Shown here: one piece after another, positions 62,282 through 64,000 of the stretch
Layout: each line of letters starts with the position of its first letter
Numbering within the stretch: the first letter of the stretch is position 1
NCBI RefSeq assembly: GCF_000003815.2
Contig: NC_049986.1
Location: 17,289,542-17,353,541, forward strand
Source of the DNA: Branchiostoma floridae
Taxonomy: Eukaryota > Chordata > Leptocardii > Amphioxiformes > Branchiostomatidae
Direction: 5' to 3'
Length of the DNA stretch: 64,000 nt
Made by a program: the position numbers and the translations under genes
The notes under the pieces: generated by a model
What the model saw: only the letters and a program-made list of their open reading frames with translations
What the model was told of the DNA's origin: nothing
The model's database searches: none

Positions 62282-64000
62282 CTGCAGAGAAACAAGATAA
62301 TACATATCATTTAGTATCACTCTTCAATTATTGATGAACAAATTCAGTCTGTTAGTATGGTATGTATATGTACACAAAGGTTTTCTAGCTCTATTATGTA
62401 AAGTCTTTTAATATGGTAGTTCATGTGACTATTCTTTGTTGCTCATACACAAATTTGTGATCTCTTCAACAGAATAGGATGATGATATGTTCTTCACCTA
62501 TTTATTCTTATGCTTACAAGACAGAACTTCTTTTACTAGCTCCCAGGTATATATTATGTAAAATCTATTTATACATCAGTACTTCAGGTGACTCTTCTTT
62601 AAGCAAATATCGCTCATACTACTCATACACAAGCTTGCATGAAAGAACTTCTTTTTCCTGACCATTTCAGAGAAGTACTACCACTGCTGCAGCTATTTGT
62701 ACAGATGCTGTTCAAACAGTACTAATCCTGTTTTTCTTCTGGGATGTGGATGGTAGATCTACAACCCAGACTACCTGATCACGGCAACAGGAATTTATTT
62801 GCACAGACAGAGTCCTGAATGCCGTCCTTTCACTACATGGACCTTCAAGTTGGCTGGTTCTATTTTCTTTAAGATTTTGGGATGTCTGAAGGACCCTTCA
62901 GAACTCACAAGGCTGTGACTGCAGGAGGTGGGGCTCTGTTAGCTTAGGACAAATACTCCCAAGGACCACACAATATCTGCGTGACATGATCTTAATGAAC
63001 CAGGTGGGATTAGCCTAATCTCAGATAATCCAGCGAGATTAAAACCAACAATGGTCCAAGTTTTCTGGGAATATCCCGGGCCTGGAAATGTCTCCCTTAT
63101 AGATTATATGGAATCAATATTGATTACCGGTGGATTTCATTTTTTTTTAATCACTTTGGAAATTAAGACAATAGATAAAGCCATTGTTCTTTCAATGACC
63201 ATCTGGTACTGATAAAAATGCTTCTGTGAATGATTCATTATAAGATTTATCAAGCATTAGTTCTTGATGCCCAATGTTTTTCCAAACAACAGTCCCTTCC
63301 TTTCCTAATCTTTCTCCAGTCTGGTTGGCGGGACATTACAGTCTGACCACTGTACCCTGCTAGGTGCACACGTCACTCTTTGTTTAGACTATGCTATGGC
63401 TATTCAGGATAAAGCCATTCGGAAAAGGAAGTATGTTTCTTTTAACGTATAGTCAGAGTCTGTACGATTCACTGTTCCACCATTAGTGACAAAGAACATT
63501 TGTAAAACATCATATCACTGATGGTTTTAAAGTTTCATGAAAAATAAAATCATTGGAAGCTATAATTGGTCACAATTTAATGGCTACAAACACACCACAC
63601 ACCTTTATCTGTGCATGAGGATTTCGTAGAAAAACAGAAGAAATTCCTTATTTTGACAGACTGAGACCCTCTCCTCCCATCCTACACTGGACAGGATGTT
63701 TACCTGTTTTCACTGTTGTTTAGATAGAGGACCATACAGGTGAATCAATTCGTCATAGCTTTTACTCTTCAAGAATGATCAAAGGCTTTACAAGAACAGC
63801 AGATAACCTGTTTGTTGACAGTATTAAAATGCTAAAGAACTGGAAGTATTATAATACATGTAAGTGTTAGCATTTATCTAAAATGAAACAAAGCCCCCCC
63901 AAATCAAATATTCAACTCTTTCTTTTTAGAGGTTTGATATCGAATACGTTGTAGTGCTCATGACCTACGGACTCCGGAAGACATTTTTTTTCTGTATTAG
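62282..64000. other. DDR intron or 5' region, no exon recognised
   Basis: The discoidin exon at 62281 needs an upstream phase-1 exon carrying the signal peptide. I found no Met-led hydrophobic segment with a phase-1 donor here, so it is probably beyond the window. Confidence 0.5.

Overview
The window looks like nuclear DNA of an invertebrate chordate, most probably amphioxus (Branchiostoma). Genes are split into many small exons with GT..AG introns, the proteins are animal signalling and adhesion families (GABA-B receptor, Cys-loop channel, LAMP, discoidin-domain receptor tyrosine kinase), the introns are full of short inverted-repeat elements, LINE pieces and tRNA-derived repeats, and there are six runs of N (five of 100, one of 227). 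The species is inferred from gene style, not proven. Exons were built by hand from splice signals, reading-frame phase and family resemblance; phases close for every join listed unless stated.

Layout. (1) 1150-12371 (+): the 3' sixteen exons of a GABA-B receptor subunit (lower ligand-binding lobe, seven membrane helices, coiled coil, C tail); the 5' end lies left of the window. (2) 25881-14255 (-): a complete sixteen-exon gene that, read in one continuous frame, encodes signal peptide, kringle, F-type (fucolectin) lectin domain, LDL-receptor class A repeat, Frizzled-like cysteine-rich domain, a degenerate kringle, a sushi/CCP domain and then a complete nicotinic-type Cys-loop ion channel. This chimeric channel is the most striking object in the window. 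(3) 38184-27264 (-): a nine-exon LAMP-family lysosomal membrane glycoprotein with three luminal LAMP-type domains instead of the usual one or two, ending in a tyrosine sorting signal. (4) 38984-39719 (+): a small three-exon candidate gene of unknown function, divergent from LAMP. (5) 39807-44841 (+): a five-exon gene encoding a basic nuclear-signal-like N terminus, a coiled coil that resembles LINE ORF1 proteins, a SUMO-consensus site and two tandem ubiquitin-like domains without a terminal Gly-Gly; a truncated LINE reverse transcriptase sits in its first intron. (6) 44842-50052: gene-poor, dominated by a 2.2 kb inverted-repeat element (45042-47221). (7) 62281-50053 (-): thirteen or fourteen exons of a discoidin domain receptor (collagen-binding receptor tyrosine kinase), complete at the 3' end; its signal-peptide exon is outside or not seen.

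The genes are independent; there is no operon logic. GABBR and the chimeric channel are convergent neighbours, LAMP and the small gene are divergent. Repeat activity has touched gene structure repeatedly: tandem copies of a 3' splice site before a GABBR exon, a duplicated and stop-bearing copy of another GABBR exon, and three transposable elements lying within 15-25 bases of functional 3' splice sites.
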